Source: Pullichristensenella excrementipullorum (GTDB taxonomy: Bacteria > Bacillota > Clostridia > Christensenellales > Aristaeellaceae). Taken from it: a stretch of 48,887 nt of DNA. Within the stretch, counting starts at the first letter, position 1. Every line of letters begins with the position of its first letter. This document shows positions 7,395 through 19,578 of the stretch, one piece after another. The stretch covers positions 1 to 48,887 of the forward strand of contig DVOU01000063.1 in NCBI GenBank assembly GCA_018713365.1, given 5' to 3'. Below the pieces are notes generated by a model. It was given only the letters and a program-made list of their open reading frames with translations, made no database searches and was not told the DNA's origin. A program made the translations under genes and the position numbers.

Positions 7395-7448
7395 AAAAGG
7401 TGCGGCAGGAAATGTTTATCAAATCGCAAACATTCGGAGGCGATGTCT

Positions 7449-7649
7449 GTGCCGTTGTACGCTTGGAAATGTCCCAAATGCGGCCACCGCTTTGAAGTGC
7501 TGTGCAGCATCGAAAAGAGCAAAGAGGCCGTTTGTGAAAAGTGCGGCGAGAAGGCCGTGCGCGACTATACGGGTTCCTGCTCCTTCGGCGCGAAGGGCGC
7601 GGGCGCCTGCGGCGGCAACTGCTCTTGTTGCGGCGGCTGTCATCATTGA
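7449..7649 (+). CDS. FmdB-family zinc-ribbon protein
   Basis: A 66-residue protein. Cys8-x2-Cys11 and Cys29-x2-Cys32 form the zinc ribbon of the FmdB regulatory-protein family (PLYAWKCPKCGHRFEV), followed by a Gly/Cys-rich tail ending CGGCHH. Function is unknown; members are small putative metal-binding or regulatory proteins. The start matters here: GGAGG (7436-7440) is only 2 bases from ATG 7443 but 8 bases from GTG 7449, and GTG gives the MPLY start usual for the family. It is the first gene of an apparent operon with murA, 13 bases apart. Confidence 0.8.
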   Translation: MPLYAWKCPKCGHRFEVLCSIEKSKEAVCEKCGEKAVRDYTGSCSFGAKGAGACGGNCSCCGGCHH

Positions 7650-7662
7650 AAGGAGCCGGCCT

Positions 7663-8952
7663 GTGCCGGGTTTCGATATGGGGGAAAAACTGCTGATCCG
7701 GGGCGGCAGACGCCTCGAAGGGGAGGTCGCGGTCAGCGGCGGCAAGAACGCCGCGCTCGCGGTGATACCGGCGGCATTGCTGGCGGATTCGCCGTCGGTG
7801 ATCGAAAACCTGCCCGACATAAACGACGTGCATGTTCTCGTCGAAATGCTGCGCTGGCTGGGCGCGAAGGTCGAGTTTAAGGGCAATATGCTTTCCATCG
7901 ACCCCCGCTCGGTGGACAAATTCGCTCCGCCCTATGAGCTTACCAGCAGAATGCGCGCCTCGTACTACCTTGCGCCGGTGCTGATGGGCGTGTTTGGCCA
8001 TGCCTCGGTGCCGCTGCCCGGTGGCTGCGACATCGGCGCGCGGCCCATCGACCAGACGCTCAAGGCCATGCGCACCCTGGGTGCGAACGCCGACACGCTG
8101 GGCGGCAACCTCGAAGTTTCCGCCGAGGAACTGATCGGCAACGACATCTTCCTCGACATGCCCTCCGTGGGCGCGACGGTCAACAGCATGCTTACCGCCG
8201 TCAACGCCAGCGGCACCACCTGCATCCACAATGCCGCCAAGGAACCGCACATCGTCGATCTGGCCAACTTCCTCTCCGCCATGGGCGCGTGGGTGAAGGG
8301 CGCGGGTACCGACGTCATCCGCGTGCGCGGCGGCCGCCACCTGCATGGCGCCAACTACACCATCATCCCTGACCAGATCGAGACCGGCACGCTGATGATC
8401 GCCGCCGCCGCCACCGCGGGCGATGTGGTCATCACCGGGGCCATCCCCACGCATATGGAGGCCCTCTCCGCCAAGCTTCTGGAGATGGGCGTGCGCGTGG
8501 AGACGGAGGACGACTGGATCCACGTGCGCTCCAACGGCGTGTTCCGCCCCGTCAATGTCAAGACGCAGGGCTACCCCGGCTACCCCACAGATCTGCAGCA
8601 GCCGCTCTCCGCGCTTCTGACTGTGGCGCGGGGCACGAGCATCGTCACCGAGACCATCTTTGAAAACCGCTTCCGCTTTCTGGACGAACTGCGCAAGATG
8701 GGCGCGAACGTGCGCGTCATCGAAAGCTCCGCCATCATCACCGGCGTTGAAAGCCTGGTCAGCGCCCGCGTCAACGCCACCGACCTGCGCGCCGGCGCCG
8801 CCATGGTCATCGCCGCGCTGATGGCCGAGGGCGAAACGGAGATCGGCGGCGTGGAATACATACTGCGCGGCTATGAGCGCTTCGATGAAAAGCTGCGCAA
8901 GCTCGGCGCCTCTGTCCAGCGCGTTCCCGCCCGCAGTTACGCCACCGTTTGA
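7663..8952 (+). CDS. murA: UDP-N-acetylglucosamine 1-carboxyvinyltransferase
   Basis: A 429-residue enzyme for the first committed step of peptidoglycan synthesis: transfer of enolpyruvate from phosphoenolpyruvate to UDP-GlcNAc, in the cytosol. Visible marks are EVAVSGGKNAALAVIPAALLA at the N-terminus, the active loop PGGCDIGARPID with catalytic Cys122 (the fosfomycin-reactive position), and ATDLRAGAAMVIAAL near the C-terminus. Length fits the family (about 420). Start GTG 7663 is chosen from AAGGAG (7650-7655) 7 bases upstream; ATG 7678 is an alternative that would remove five residues. A perfect terminator follows. Confidence 0.95.
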   Translation: MPGFDMGEKLLIRGGRRLEGEVAVSGGKNAALAVIPAALLADSPSVIENLPDINDVHVLVEMLRWLGAKVEFKGNMLSIDPRSVDKFAPPYELTSRMRASYYLAPVLMGVFGHASVPLPGGCDIGARPIDQTLKAMRTLGANADTLGGNLEVSAEELIGNDIFLDMPSVGATVNSMLTAVNASGTTCIHNAAKEPHIVDLANFLSAMGAWVKGAGTDVIRVRGGRHLHGANYTIIPDQIETGTLMIAAAATAGDVVITGAIPTHMEALSAKLLEMGVRVETEDDWIHVRSNGVFRPVNVKTQGYPGYPTDLQQPLSALLTVARGTSIVTETIFENRFRFLDELRKMGANVRVIESSAIITGVESLVSARVNATDLRAGAAMVIAALMAEGETEIGGVEYILRGYERFDEKLRKLGASVQRVPARSYATV

Positions 8953-8964
8953 ACGACCTTTTTT

Positions 8965-8992
8965 CGCCGGCAGCGCGTCTGCCGGCGTTTTT
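8965..8992 (+). terminator. Terminator of murA
   Basis: Perfect 9-bp stem CGCCGGCAG (8965-8973) and CTGCCGGCG (8979-8987), loop CGCGT, then TTTTT. Confidence 0.92.
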
Positions 8993-9008
8993 CGTGAGGA
9001 CAGAGCCA

Positions 9009-12000
9009 ATGATCGCCGATCTGCACATCCATTCCCGCTTTTCCCGCGCCACCAGCCGCGAGTGCGACGCGCCCCATCTCGATCTCTGGGCGCGCCGCAA
9101 GGGCGTCGACCTCGTGGGCACGGGCGACTTCACCCACCCGGAATGGCGCGGGGAACTTTCCGCGATGCTGGAAGAAGCCGGCGAGGGCGTGTTCGCCCTC
9201 AAGCCGTCTCTGCGCCTGCCCTGCGAGACCGCGGGCAATCCCCGCTTCGTGTTGAGCGCCGAGATCAGCTCCATCTACAAGAAGGACGGCCGCACCCGCA
9301 AGGTACACAATGTCATCCTCATGCCGTCGTTCGCGGCGGCGGACCGGCTCTGCGCGCGGCTTGAGCGCGTCGGCAATCTCCACTCCGACGGCCGGCCCAT
9401 CCTCGGCCTCGATTGCCGCAATCTGCTTGAAATGACGTTGGAGGCATGCCCGGAGGCCGTCTTCATCCCCGCGCACATCTGGACGCCGCATTTTTCCCTG
9501 CTCGGGGCCTTCTCGGGCTTTGACTCCATCGAGGAATGCTTCGGCGACCTCTCCGGCCACATCCATGCGCTGGAGACCGGCCTTTCCTCGGACCCGCCGA
9601 TGAACTGGCGCGTATCCGGCCTCGATGGCCGCACGCTCGTCTCCAATTCGGACGCCCATTCGCCCGCAAAGCTGGCGCGCGAGGCCAACGTGCTGTCTGT
9701 GGAAGCGAGCTACCCTGCCATCCGGCGCGCCATTGAGAGCGGCGAGGGCTTTGAAGGCACCATCGAGTTCTTCCCCGAGGAAGGCAAGTACCATCTGGAC
9801 GGCCACCGCGCCTGCGAGGTCTGTCTGGAGCCGTCGGAGACCATGCGCCTGGAGGACCGCTGCCCCGCCTGTGGGCGCAAACTGACCATCGGCGTCAAGC
9901 ACCGCGCCGAGCAGCTCGCCGACCGCCCGGAGGGCTGCCCCATGCCCGCGGGCGGCAGGCCGTTTGAAAGCCTGATGCCGCTTCCCGAAGTGCTGGCCTC
10001 CTGCATGGGCGTCTCCGCCGCCTCCAAAAAGGTCACGGAGCGCTATTTCGCGCTGCTTTCCGCGCTGGGCAATGAACTGTACATACTGCGTGAATGCCCC
10101 CTGGGAGACATCCGCGCCGCCGGGGGCTGGGCGCTGGAGGAGGGCATCCGCCGCCTGCGCGCGGGCAAGGTGCTGCGCAAGAGCGGCTTCGACGGCGAAT
10201 ACGGCATTATCTCCCTCTTCGCGCCCGGAGAATTGCAGGTGCTGGGCGGGCAGTTGGCGATGTTCGACATGGCCGCCGCGCCGGCAAAGCCCAAGTCTGT
10301 CTCCCATGAGACACACAAGGAGCGAGCGTCTGCCGCGGAAACGCCGGCGGCGCAGCGCGGCCTTAACGAGGAGCAGCGCCGCGCCGTGGAGTCGGAAGCC
10401 CTCGCGCTGGCGGTCGTCGCCGGGCCGGGCACGGGCAAGACCTTCACGCTCGTGGAGCGCATCGTGCGCCTGTTGGAGACGGGCGCGAAGCCTTCCCATG
10501 TGACGGCGGTGACGTTCACCAATCAGGCGGCGCGTGAGCTTCGGGATCGCCTCGCGCAGCGCCTCGGCGCGCGCCGCGCCAAACAGCTGCACATCGGCAC
10601 CTTCCACGCCCTATGCCTGCAAATGCTCGACGCCAAACCCCTGCTGGGGGAAGACGGCGCCCTGGAAGTCCTTCGCGGCCTGCCGGAGCTGGGCAAGCGC
10701 TCGCCCCGCGCCGCGCTGCGCGCCATTTCGGCGGTGAAAAACGGCGCGCCCTGCGCCTCCACCGGCATCGAACAGGCGCTCGTGGACGCCTATCAGGCGG
10801 CGCTATGCAAGCTGGGCGCGCGCGACCTCGACGATTTGCTGCTCGACGCGCTCCGCGCGGACGTGCCTGCTGACGGCCGCTTCGACCACCTGCTGGTGGA
10901 CGAATTTCAGGACATCGACGCTGTGCAGCGCGCCCTCGTGCGCCATTGGAGCGCGGCTGGAAAGAGCCTGTTCGTCATCGGCGACCCGGATCAGTCCATC
11001 TACGGCTTCCGCGGCGCGGACGCGGCCTGCTTTGACCGCCTGCGCGCCGATATGCCCTCGCTGGAGACCGTGCGTTTGACGTTCAACTACCGCTGCGCGC
11101 CGGACATCCTTCGCCGCGCGCAAATGTGCATTTCCCATAACCCCGGCCCCGCGCGCGTCCTGCGCCCCGCCGCCAAAGAGGGCGCTCCCGTGCGCCTCGT
11201 GCGCGCGGACACGGCCTTTTCCGAGGCGGTGTGGATCGCCAAGGAGGTCTCCCGCCTCGCCGGCGGCGTGGACATGCTCGCCGCCTCGGCTACGGAAGGG
11301 GAGATGCGCGCCTTTTCCGAGATGGCCGTGCTTGCCCGCACCCACCGCCAGCTCGATCTCATCGAGGAATGCCTTGCCCACGATGGCATTCCCTGTCTGG
11401 TGGCGGGGCGTGAGGACTATCTGGAAGACGAAAACGTGCGCGCCGCGCTGTCCTTTTTCCGCTCCATCGCCGCGCCCGCGGACATGGCCAGTTTGCGCGC
11501 GGCCCTGCGCCGCAACTGGGGGCTGGGTGAAGACGCCCTGCGCCGCGCCGCCGGGCTTGCAACGCCCATGGAGCGCGCCGAAGCGCTGCGCGGCATGCCG
11601 GGAACAGAGGAATGCGTCCGCGCCATGGAGTTTCTCGCGCCGCGGCTTTGCAAAGAAAAGCCCGAGCTACTGCTCCGGCGCTGGATCGCCATGCGCGGCA
11701 CATCCGAGGCCATGGAGCGCCTTGCCAGCGCGGCGTCCTTCCATGGGACGATGAATGCCTTTCTCGCCGCGCTCGACCTCGGCGAGGAGGCGGACGTGCG
11801 CCGCCGCAGCGGCAAGGCGCGCAGCGCGGGCGCGGTGACGCTGATGACGCTGCACGGGGCCAAGGGTCTGGAATTTCCCGTGGTCTTTCTCGCCGGCGCG
11901 GGCGAAGGGCTTCTGCCGCTCTCCCGTCCCGGCGCGGAGACGGACGTGGAGGAGGAGCGCCGCCTCTTCTTTGTCGGCATGACGCGCGCGAAAGAGGAAC

Positions 12001-12122
12001 TTATCCTCACCTTTCCGGGATCGCCCTCCTGCTTCATCGGCGAACTGGGGGAGGGGCTTGCGCCGGAGACCGCCCGCTCGCGCGTTCGTCCGCCAAAGGT
12101 CGAACAGCTCTCGCTGTTTTGA
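9009..12122 (+). CDS. Endonuclease Q-like PHP nuclease fused to UvrD/PcrA-like helicase
   Basis: A 1037-residue fusion. Residues 1-400 match the EndoQ/TIGR00375 group: PHP metal ligands His6 and His8 (DLHIHS), Asp40 and His43 (GDFTHP), His100, His156, His161, Asp215 and His217 (SNSDAHSP), then a zinc finger with Cys269, 272, 285 and 288. Residues 455-1030 are a superfamily 1A helicase: GPGTGKT (472-478), DEFQD (631-635), GDPDQSIYGFRG (658-669), TLHGAKGLEF (947-956) and FFVGMTRAKEEL (987-998). EndoQ enzymes cut DNA 5' of deaminated bases, so a coupled nick-and-unwind repair role is inferred. ATG 9009 has GAGGA upstream; an earlier in-frame start would cross the murA terminator. uvrB and uvrA lie close by. 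Confidence 0.9.
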   Translation: MIADLHIHSRFSRATSRECDAPHLDLWARRKGVDLVGTGDFTHPEWRGELSAMLEEAGEGVFALKPSLRLPCETAGNPRFVLSAEISSIYKKDGRTRKVHNVILMPSFAAADRLCARLERVGNLHSDGRPILGLDCRNLLEMTLEACPEAVFIPAHIWTPHFSLLGAFSGFDSIEECFGDLSGHIHALETGLSSDPPMNWRVSGLDGRTLVSNSDAHSPAKLAREANVLSVEASYPAIRRAIESGEGFEGTIEFFPEEGKYHLDGHRACEVCLEPSETMRLEDRCPACGRKLTIGVKHRAEQLADRPEGCPMPAGGRPFESLMPLPEVLASCMGVSAASKKVTERYFALLSALGNELYILRECPLGDIRAAGGWALEEGIRRLRAGKVLRKSGFDGEYGIISLFAPGELQVLGGQLAMFDMAAAPAKPKSVSHETHKERASAAETPAAQRGLNEEQRRAVESEALALAVVAGPGTGKTFTLVERIVRLLETGAKPSHVTAVTFTNQAARELRDRLAQRLGARRAKQLHIGTFHALCLQMLDAKPLLGEDGALEVLRGLPELGKRSPRAALRAISAVKNGAPCASTGIEQALVDAYQAALCKLGARDLDDLLLDALRADVPADGRFDHLLVDEFQDIDAVQRALVRHWSAAGKSLFVIGDPDQSIYGFRGADAACFDRLRADMPSLETVRLTFNYRCAPDILRRAQMCISHNPGPARVLRPAAKEGAPVRLVRADTAFSEAVWIAKEVSRLAGGVDMLAASATEGEMRAFSEMAVLARTHRQLDLIEECLAHDGIPCLVAGREDYLEDENVRAALSFFRSIAAPADMASLRAALRRNWGLGEDALRRAAGLATPMERAEALRGMPGTEECVRAMEFLAPRLCKEKPELLLRRWIAMRGTSEAMERLASAASFHGTMNAFLAALDLGEEADVRRRSGKARSAGAVTLMTLHGAKGLEFPVVFLAGAGEGLLPLSRPGAETDVEEERRLFFVGMTRAKEELILTFPGSPSCFIGELGEGLAPETARSRVRPPKVEQLSLF

Positions 12123-12170
12123 GCGGCGGACCCCTGTTGCGCGCCCGCAAAGCCGCGGTTCATGAAACAG

Positions 12171-12198
12171 TTGACAATTTGGAAATTTCTGGTAAACT
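12171..12198 (+). promoter_or_regulatory. Promoter of AEC transporter gene
   Basis: Consensus TTGACA (12171-12176), 16-base spacer, TAAACT (12193-12198). Confidence 0.65.
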
Positions 12199-12218
12199 AA
12201 GAGGCGGAGGAGATGTAT

Positions 12219-13136
12219 ATGAACAACGCCGCCCGCATCGCGGAGATCGTCCTGCCGGTCGTCGTTTCGCTGTTCCTTGGCTGGCTCTCGCGCCTGAAGA
12301 ACATCCTGAGCCGCGCGCAGATCGACGGCCTGAAGACCTTCGTCGTCACCTTTTCCCTGCCTGCCGTGCTGTTCATGGCCTTTGCGGAGATCGCCTATGG
12401 CCTGGACGTGCTGCTCACCTGCGTGGCGGTGTTCGCCGCCTGTACGGCGATGCTCTTTCTCGGCAAGCTCTTTCGCAGGGAAAACCCGCTGATGGCCTTT
12501 CTGGTCACGGGCTTTGAGGCGGGCATGATGGGCTATTCGCTCTACACGCTGCTCTTTGGCGCGGAAAACCTCAGCGTCATGGCCATGGCGGCGCTGGGCG
12601 GCGACGTATTTGTCTTTACGCTCTACATGGCCATGCTCAAGGGGCGCGACGGCATGCCGCCGAAGCAGATTGCCCGCGAAACGCTGCTTTCGCCTATTTT
12701 CCTCGCCATCCTCGCCGGCGTGCTGCTGGGCGCGACGGGCTTGTGGGGGGCGATGAGCGGCCACTTTATCGGCTCCGCAATCGCCGCGGTGGGCGACTTC
12801 CTTTCCGGCCCCACGGCCTGCGCCATACTCTTCGTGGTGGGCTACAACATCGAGTTCAGCCGCGATTCTCTGGTGGGCGCCGTGCGCGCGGCGGGCGTGC
12901 GCCTGTTGTTCTGCGCCGCGTTCTGCGTCATCTGCATCCTCTTCCTCACCTGGACGGTGGGCATGACGGACCTTCTGCGCTGGGCGCTGATCCTTTTGTT
13001 CACCCTGCCGGGGCCGTATGTGCTGCCAGTGTTTGCCCGCGGCGAGGCCGACGCGCGCTACGCGTCCTCGTGCCTTTCCCTGTACACGCTTTTGTCGGTG
13101 GCCATGTTCTGCGTCATCGCCGTGCTGGCCGTCTGA
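12219..13136 (+). CDS. AEC (auxin efflux carrier) family transporter
   Basis: A 305-residue integral membrane protein with about ten hydrophobic segments in two halves. Family features are the N-terminal IVLPVVVSLFLGWLSR helix, FSLPAVLF in the first half, and a second half starting near TLLSPIFLAILAGVLLG with the PGPYVLPV break late. AEC proteins move small organic anions such as malate or lactate; the substrate here is unknown. Start ATG 12219 is preferred over ATG 12213 because GGAGG (12206-12210) is 8 bases from the former and only 2 from the latter. It is monocistronic between a promoter and a terminator. Confidence 0.85.
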   Translation: MNNAARIAEIVLPVVVSLFLGWLSRLKNILSRAQIDGLKTFVVTFSLPAVLFMAFAEIAYGLDVLLTCVAVFAACTAMLFLGKLFRRENPLMAFLVTGFEAGMMGYSLYTLLFGAENLSVMAMAALGGDVFVFTLYMAMLKGRDGMPPKQIARETLLSPIFLAILAGVLLGATGLWGAMSGHFIGSAIAAVGDFLSGPTACAILFVVGYNIEFSRDSLVGAVRAAGVRLLFCAAFCVICILFLTWTVGMTDLLRWALILLFTLPGPYVLPVFARGEADARYASSCLSLYTLLSVAMFCVIAVLAV

Positions 13137-13164
13137 GGCAGGCGAACGTCAGTTTAATTTTCGC

Positions 13165-13195
13165 GGAGGGAGCGCTGCGGCGCTTCCTCCTTTTT
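13165..13195 (+). terminator. Terminator of AEC transporter gene
   Basis: GGAGGGAGCGC (13165-13175) pairs with GCGCTTCCTCC (13180-13190), 10 of 11 pairs, followed by TTTTTGTTTT. Confidence 0.88.
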
Positions 13196-13201
13196 GTTTT
13201 G

Positions 13202-13210
13202 TGGTATAAT
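13202..13210 (+). promoter_or_regulatory. Extended -10 promoter of uvrBA
   Basis: TGGTATAAT (13202-13210) is a TGn-extended -10 box 34 bases before the uvrB start. No good -35 is present because that space is occupied by the preceding terminator. No LexA/DinR box was recognised. Confidence 0.6.
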
Positions 13211-13244
13211 TGAAGGGAACGCTTGTCGACGGGAGGGCGGAAGC

Positions 13245-15247
13245 ATGGCCGAATTTAAGATACACTCCGATTATCGACCCACGGGCGATCAGCCGCAGGC
13301 CATCGCCGCGCTGACCGAGGGCGTTAAAAAGGGCTTCAAGCATCAGGTGCTTTTGGGCGTCACCGGCTCGGGCAAGACCTTCACCATGGCCAACATCATC
13401 AAAAACCTCGGCCGCCCGGCGCTGGTCATCGCCCACAACAAGACGCTGGCGGCGCAGTTGGCCGGGGAGTTCCGCGAGTTTTTCCCCGAAAACGCCGTGG
13501 GCTACTTCGTCAGCTATTATGACTACTACCAGCCCGAGGCCTACATCCCTTCCACGGACACCTTCATCGAAAAGGACTCCTCCGTCAACGACGAGATCGA
13601 CCGCATGCGCCACAGCGCCACCGCCTGGCTGGCCGAGCGGCGCGACGTGGTCATCGTCGCCTCGGTCAGCTGCATCTACGGCCTGGGCGACCCGGAGGAA
13701 TACGAGAGCCTCTCCGTCTCCCTGCGCGAGGGCATGGTCATCGACCGCGACGAGCTTTTGCGCCGGCTCGTGGAGATACAGTACGAGCGCAACGACTTTG
13801 AACAGGAGCGCGGCTCCTTCCGCGTGCGCGGCGACGTGGTGGAGATCATCCCCGCCGCCTCCAACGAAAAGGCGCTGCGCATCGAACTGTTTGGCGACGA
13901 GATCGAGCGCATCGCCGAGGTGGAGATCGTCTCCGGCCACGTATTGCGCTACCTCGCCCATGTGATGATCTTTCCCGCCTCGCACTACGCCACCTCGCGC
14001 GACAAACTGGAGCGCTGCATTGAGAACATTGAAAATGACCTCAACGACCGTTTGAACGAATTCAAGGCCGAGGGGAAACTGCTCGAAGCGCAGCGCCTTG
14101 AACAGCGCACGCGCTACGACATCGAAATGCTGCGCGAGATCGGCTACTGCACCGGCATCGAGAACTATTCCCGCTACTTCGACGGCCGCGCGCCGGGGGA
14201 AGCGCCGTTCACGCTGCTGGACTACTTTCCCAGGGACTTCATCCTCTTCATCGACGAATCGCACGCCACCATCCCGCAGATACGCGCCATGTACAACGGC
14301 GACGCCGCCCGCAAGCGCTCGCTGGTGGACTACGGCTTCCGCCTGCCGGCGGCGTTCGACAACCGCCCCCTGAAGTTCCATGAATTTGAGCAGCGCGTCG
14401 CGCAGGCCATCTACGTCTCCGCCACGCCCGGCCCCTACGAGATGGAGCGCGCCGAGCAGGTGGTGGAGCAGATCATCCGCCCCACAGGTCTGCTCGACCC
14501 GGAGATCATCGTCCGCCCGGCCACCAATCAGGTGGACGACCTGCTGGGCGAAATTCGCAAGGTGGCGGGGGAGGGCGGCCGCGTGCTGGTGACGACGCTC
14601 ACCAAACGCATGGCCGAGAGCCTGACCAGCTACCTGCGCGAACTGGAAGTGCGCGTGGAATACCTGCACTCCGATGTGGAAACGCTGGAGCGCATCAAAC
14701 TCATCCGCTCGTTGCGGCTGGGCGAGTACGACGTGCTGGTGGGCATCAACCTGCTGCGCGAGGGCTTGGACCTTCCCGAGGTTTCGCTCGTGGCCATTCT
14801 CGACGCCGACAAGGAGGGCTTTCTGCGCTCGGAGACGTCGCTTATACAGACCATCGGCCGCGCGGCGCGCAATGTGGACGGCCGCGTCATCATGTACGCC
14901 GACAGCCTTACCGATTCGATGATGCGCGCCATTCAGGAGACCAACCGCCGCCGCGCCATCCAGCAGGCCTACAACGAGGAACACGGCATCACGCCGCAGA
15001 CGGTGCGCGCCGCCGTGCGCGAACTGATGGAGATCTCCCGCGCGCCCGAGGGCGGCGGCCCCGCCGGCATGAGCGAGGAAGAGCGGCAGATGGCCATCGA
15101 CCGCCTGGAAGAGCAGATGCTCGCCGCCGCCGGCAATCTCGATTTTGAAAAAGCCGCCAAGTTGCGCGACCAGATGCTGGCGCTGCGCGGCGAAAAGCCG
15201 CTGGCTACCAACGAAAAATCCCGTCTTACGCGCAGGAGGCGCAAAAA

Positions 15248-15251
<4 letters not shown>
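13245..15251 (+). CDS. uvrB: Excinuclease ABC subunit B
   Basis: A 668-residue nucleotide-excision-repair helicase-like ATPase that receives damaged DNA from UvrA and loads UvrC. Visible features: GVTGSGKT (38-45), the beta-hairpin YYDYYQPEAYIP used for damage checking, the DESH Walker B box, SATPGPYE, the helicase motif QTIGRAARN, and the C-terminal UVR motif (LEEQMLAAAGNLDFEKAAKL) that contacts UvrC. ATG 13245 has GGGAGG 8 bases upstream. Its TGA overlaps the uvrA ATG, so the two are translationally coupled. uvrC is not in the window. Confidence 0.97.
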
Positions 15252-18070
<2,819 letters not shown>

Positions 18071-18103
18071 ACAAAGCGCGCATCCTTTGAAACAGGGCGC
18101 GAG

Positions 18104-18127
18104 GGGAGGCCAGGCGGCCTCCCTTTT
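18104..18127 (+). terminator. Terminator of uvrBA
   Basis: GGGAGGCC (18104-18111), loop AGGC, GGCCTCCC (18116-18123), then TTTTCGTTT. Confidence 0.88.
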
Positions 18128-18149
18128 CGTTTCGGAAAGGAGGCGCGCT

Positions 18150-19559
18150 GTGGAGGGGCTTCTGCGATTCAACGAATGGCTCTCTGGCGTGGTCTGGGGC
18201 TGGCCGATGCTGCTTTTGCTCACGCTCGCTGGCGTGGTCTTTACCGCGCGTACGCGCTTTGTGCAGCTTCGCCGCTTTGGGGACATGCTGCGCCTGACCA
18301 TGGGCGCGTTCTCCGACCGCAAAAACACAGCTCCGGGGGAAGTAACGCCTTTGCAGGCGATGACCACGGCGTTGGCGGCCACGGTGGGCACGGGCAATAT
18401 CGCCGGCGTCGCCGGGGCCATCGCTCTGGGCGGGCCGGGCGCGGTGTTCTGGATGTGGGTGTCGGCCTTTCTCGGCATGGCCACGAAGTACGCCGAAGTC
18501 GTCCTCGCCGTGCGCCATCGCCAGCGGGCGGCGGACGGGACGTTTTACGGCGGGCCGATGTACTATATCCGCGCTCTGGGCAGGGGCTTTGCCCCGCTCG
18601 CGCGCCTCTTTGCCCTGCTCGGAGCGCTGGCCGCCTTTGGCATCGGCAACATGGTGCAGGCCAACACCGCCGCGGAGGCGGCCGCGTTTTCCCTCACGGC
18701 ATTTTTCCCCGCCCTCCCGGAAGCGCCGCTGCGCCTGTTCGTAGGGCTTCTGCTTTCTCTGGCGGTCGCGCTGGCGCTGATGGGCGGCGCGTCGCGCATC
18801 GGCAGGGCGACGGAGCGGCTGGTGCCGCTGATGAGCGCCCTCTACGCCTGCATGGCGCTGACGGTCATCGTCTTGCGCTTTCCTGCCGCTGTCCGCGCCC
18901 TCGGAGACATCGTGACCTCGGCCTTTTCCCCGCGCGCGGCGCTGGGCGGCGCGGCGGGCATCGGCCTTCAAACGGCGCTGCGCTGCGGCATGGAGCGCGG
19001 CATGTTCTCCCACGAGGCGGGCATGGGCTCCGCGCCCATCGCCCACGCGGGCGCGCAGACAGACGACCCCGACCGGCAGGGCCTTTTCGGCATCTTCGAG
19101 GTCTTTGCCGACACCATCGTCATCTGCACGCTCACGGCACTGGCCATCCTCGCAAGCGGCGTCAAAGTGCCCTATGGCCGGGCGGCGGGCGCGGAACTGA
19201 CCATCGCCGCCATGGGAACGGTCTTTGGAGACGGCCTCGCCGCGCTCCTGACCTCCGTCTGCCTCGCGCTCTTCGCCCTTTCCACCATGCTCAGCTGGTC
19301 GCTGTACGGCGAGCGCTGCTTTGCCTATCTCACGGGCGGGCGCGCCGCGTGGCTCTACCGCGCCGCGTTCATCGCCGCCATCCTTCCCGGCGCGGCCATG
19401 CGCATGGAGACCGTCTGGACGCTCTCCGGCACGCTCAACGGACTCATGGCCGTGCCCAACCTCATCGCGCTCTTTCCACTCTCCGGCGAGGTGGCGCGCA
19501 TAGCTCGCCATATCGGGCAGAAACCGCGAGGCAAAAGCGTCCAGCTTGTGCTATACTGA
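18150..19559 (+). CDS. Sodium:alanine symporter family (AGCS) transporter
   Basis: A 469-residue membrane protein with about eleven hydrophobic segments. Family signatures are TTALAATVGTGNIAGVAGAIALGGPGAVFWMW, ATKYAEVVLAVRHR, GGPMYYI and GMERGMFSHEAGMGSAPIAHA. AGCS carriers import alanine or glycine with sodium. The start is GTG 18150: AAAGGAGG (18137-18143) lies 6 bases before it, and an ATG at 18087 would run through the uvrA terminator. No separate promoter was clear in the short gap, so partial readthrough from uvrA or an unrecognised promoter is possible. Confidence 0.92.
   Translation: MEGLLRFNEWLSGVVWGWPMLLLLTLAGVVFTARTRFVQLRRFGDMLRLTMGAFSDRKNTAPGEVTPLQAMTTALAATVGTGNIAGVAGAIALGGPGAVFWMWVSAFLGMATKYAEVVLAVRHRQRAADGTFYGGPMYYIRALGRGFAPLARLFALLGALAAFGIGNMVQANTAAEAAAFSLTAFFPALPEAPLRLFVGLLLSLAVALALMGGASRIGRATERLVPLMSALYACMALTVIVLRFPAAVRALGDIVTSAFSPRAALGGAAGIGLQTALRCGMERGMFSHEAGMGSAPIAHAGAQTDDPDRQGLFGIFEVFADTIVICTLTALAILASGVKVPYGRAAGAELTIAAMGTVFGDGLAALLTSVCLALFALSTMLSWSLYGERCFAYLTGGRAAWLYRAAFIAAILPGAAMRMETVWTLSGTLNGLMAVPNLIALFPLSGEVARIARHIGQKPRGKSVQLVLY
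19549..19557 (+). promoter_or_regulatory. Extended -10 promoter of AraC-type regulator
   Basis: TGCTATACT (19549-19557), overlapping the end of the symporter gene and 21 bases before the regulator start. The -35 is weak. Confidence 0.45.
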
Positions 19560-19578
19560 AGGAAAAGGGGGAAAGACC

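Noticed and set aside
8949..9008. Upstream in-frame extension of the EndoQ-helicase
   Set aside because: It would begin inside the murA stop and cover the murA terminator; the HxH metal motif follows naturally from ATG 9009.
13149..14984. 611-residue minus-strand frame over uvrB
   Set aside because: Shadow of uvrB, which carries all family motifs; composition rich in His, Ala and Val with no domain recognisable.
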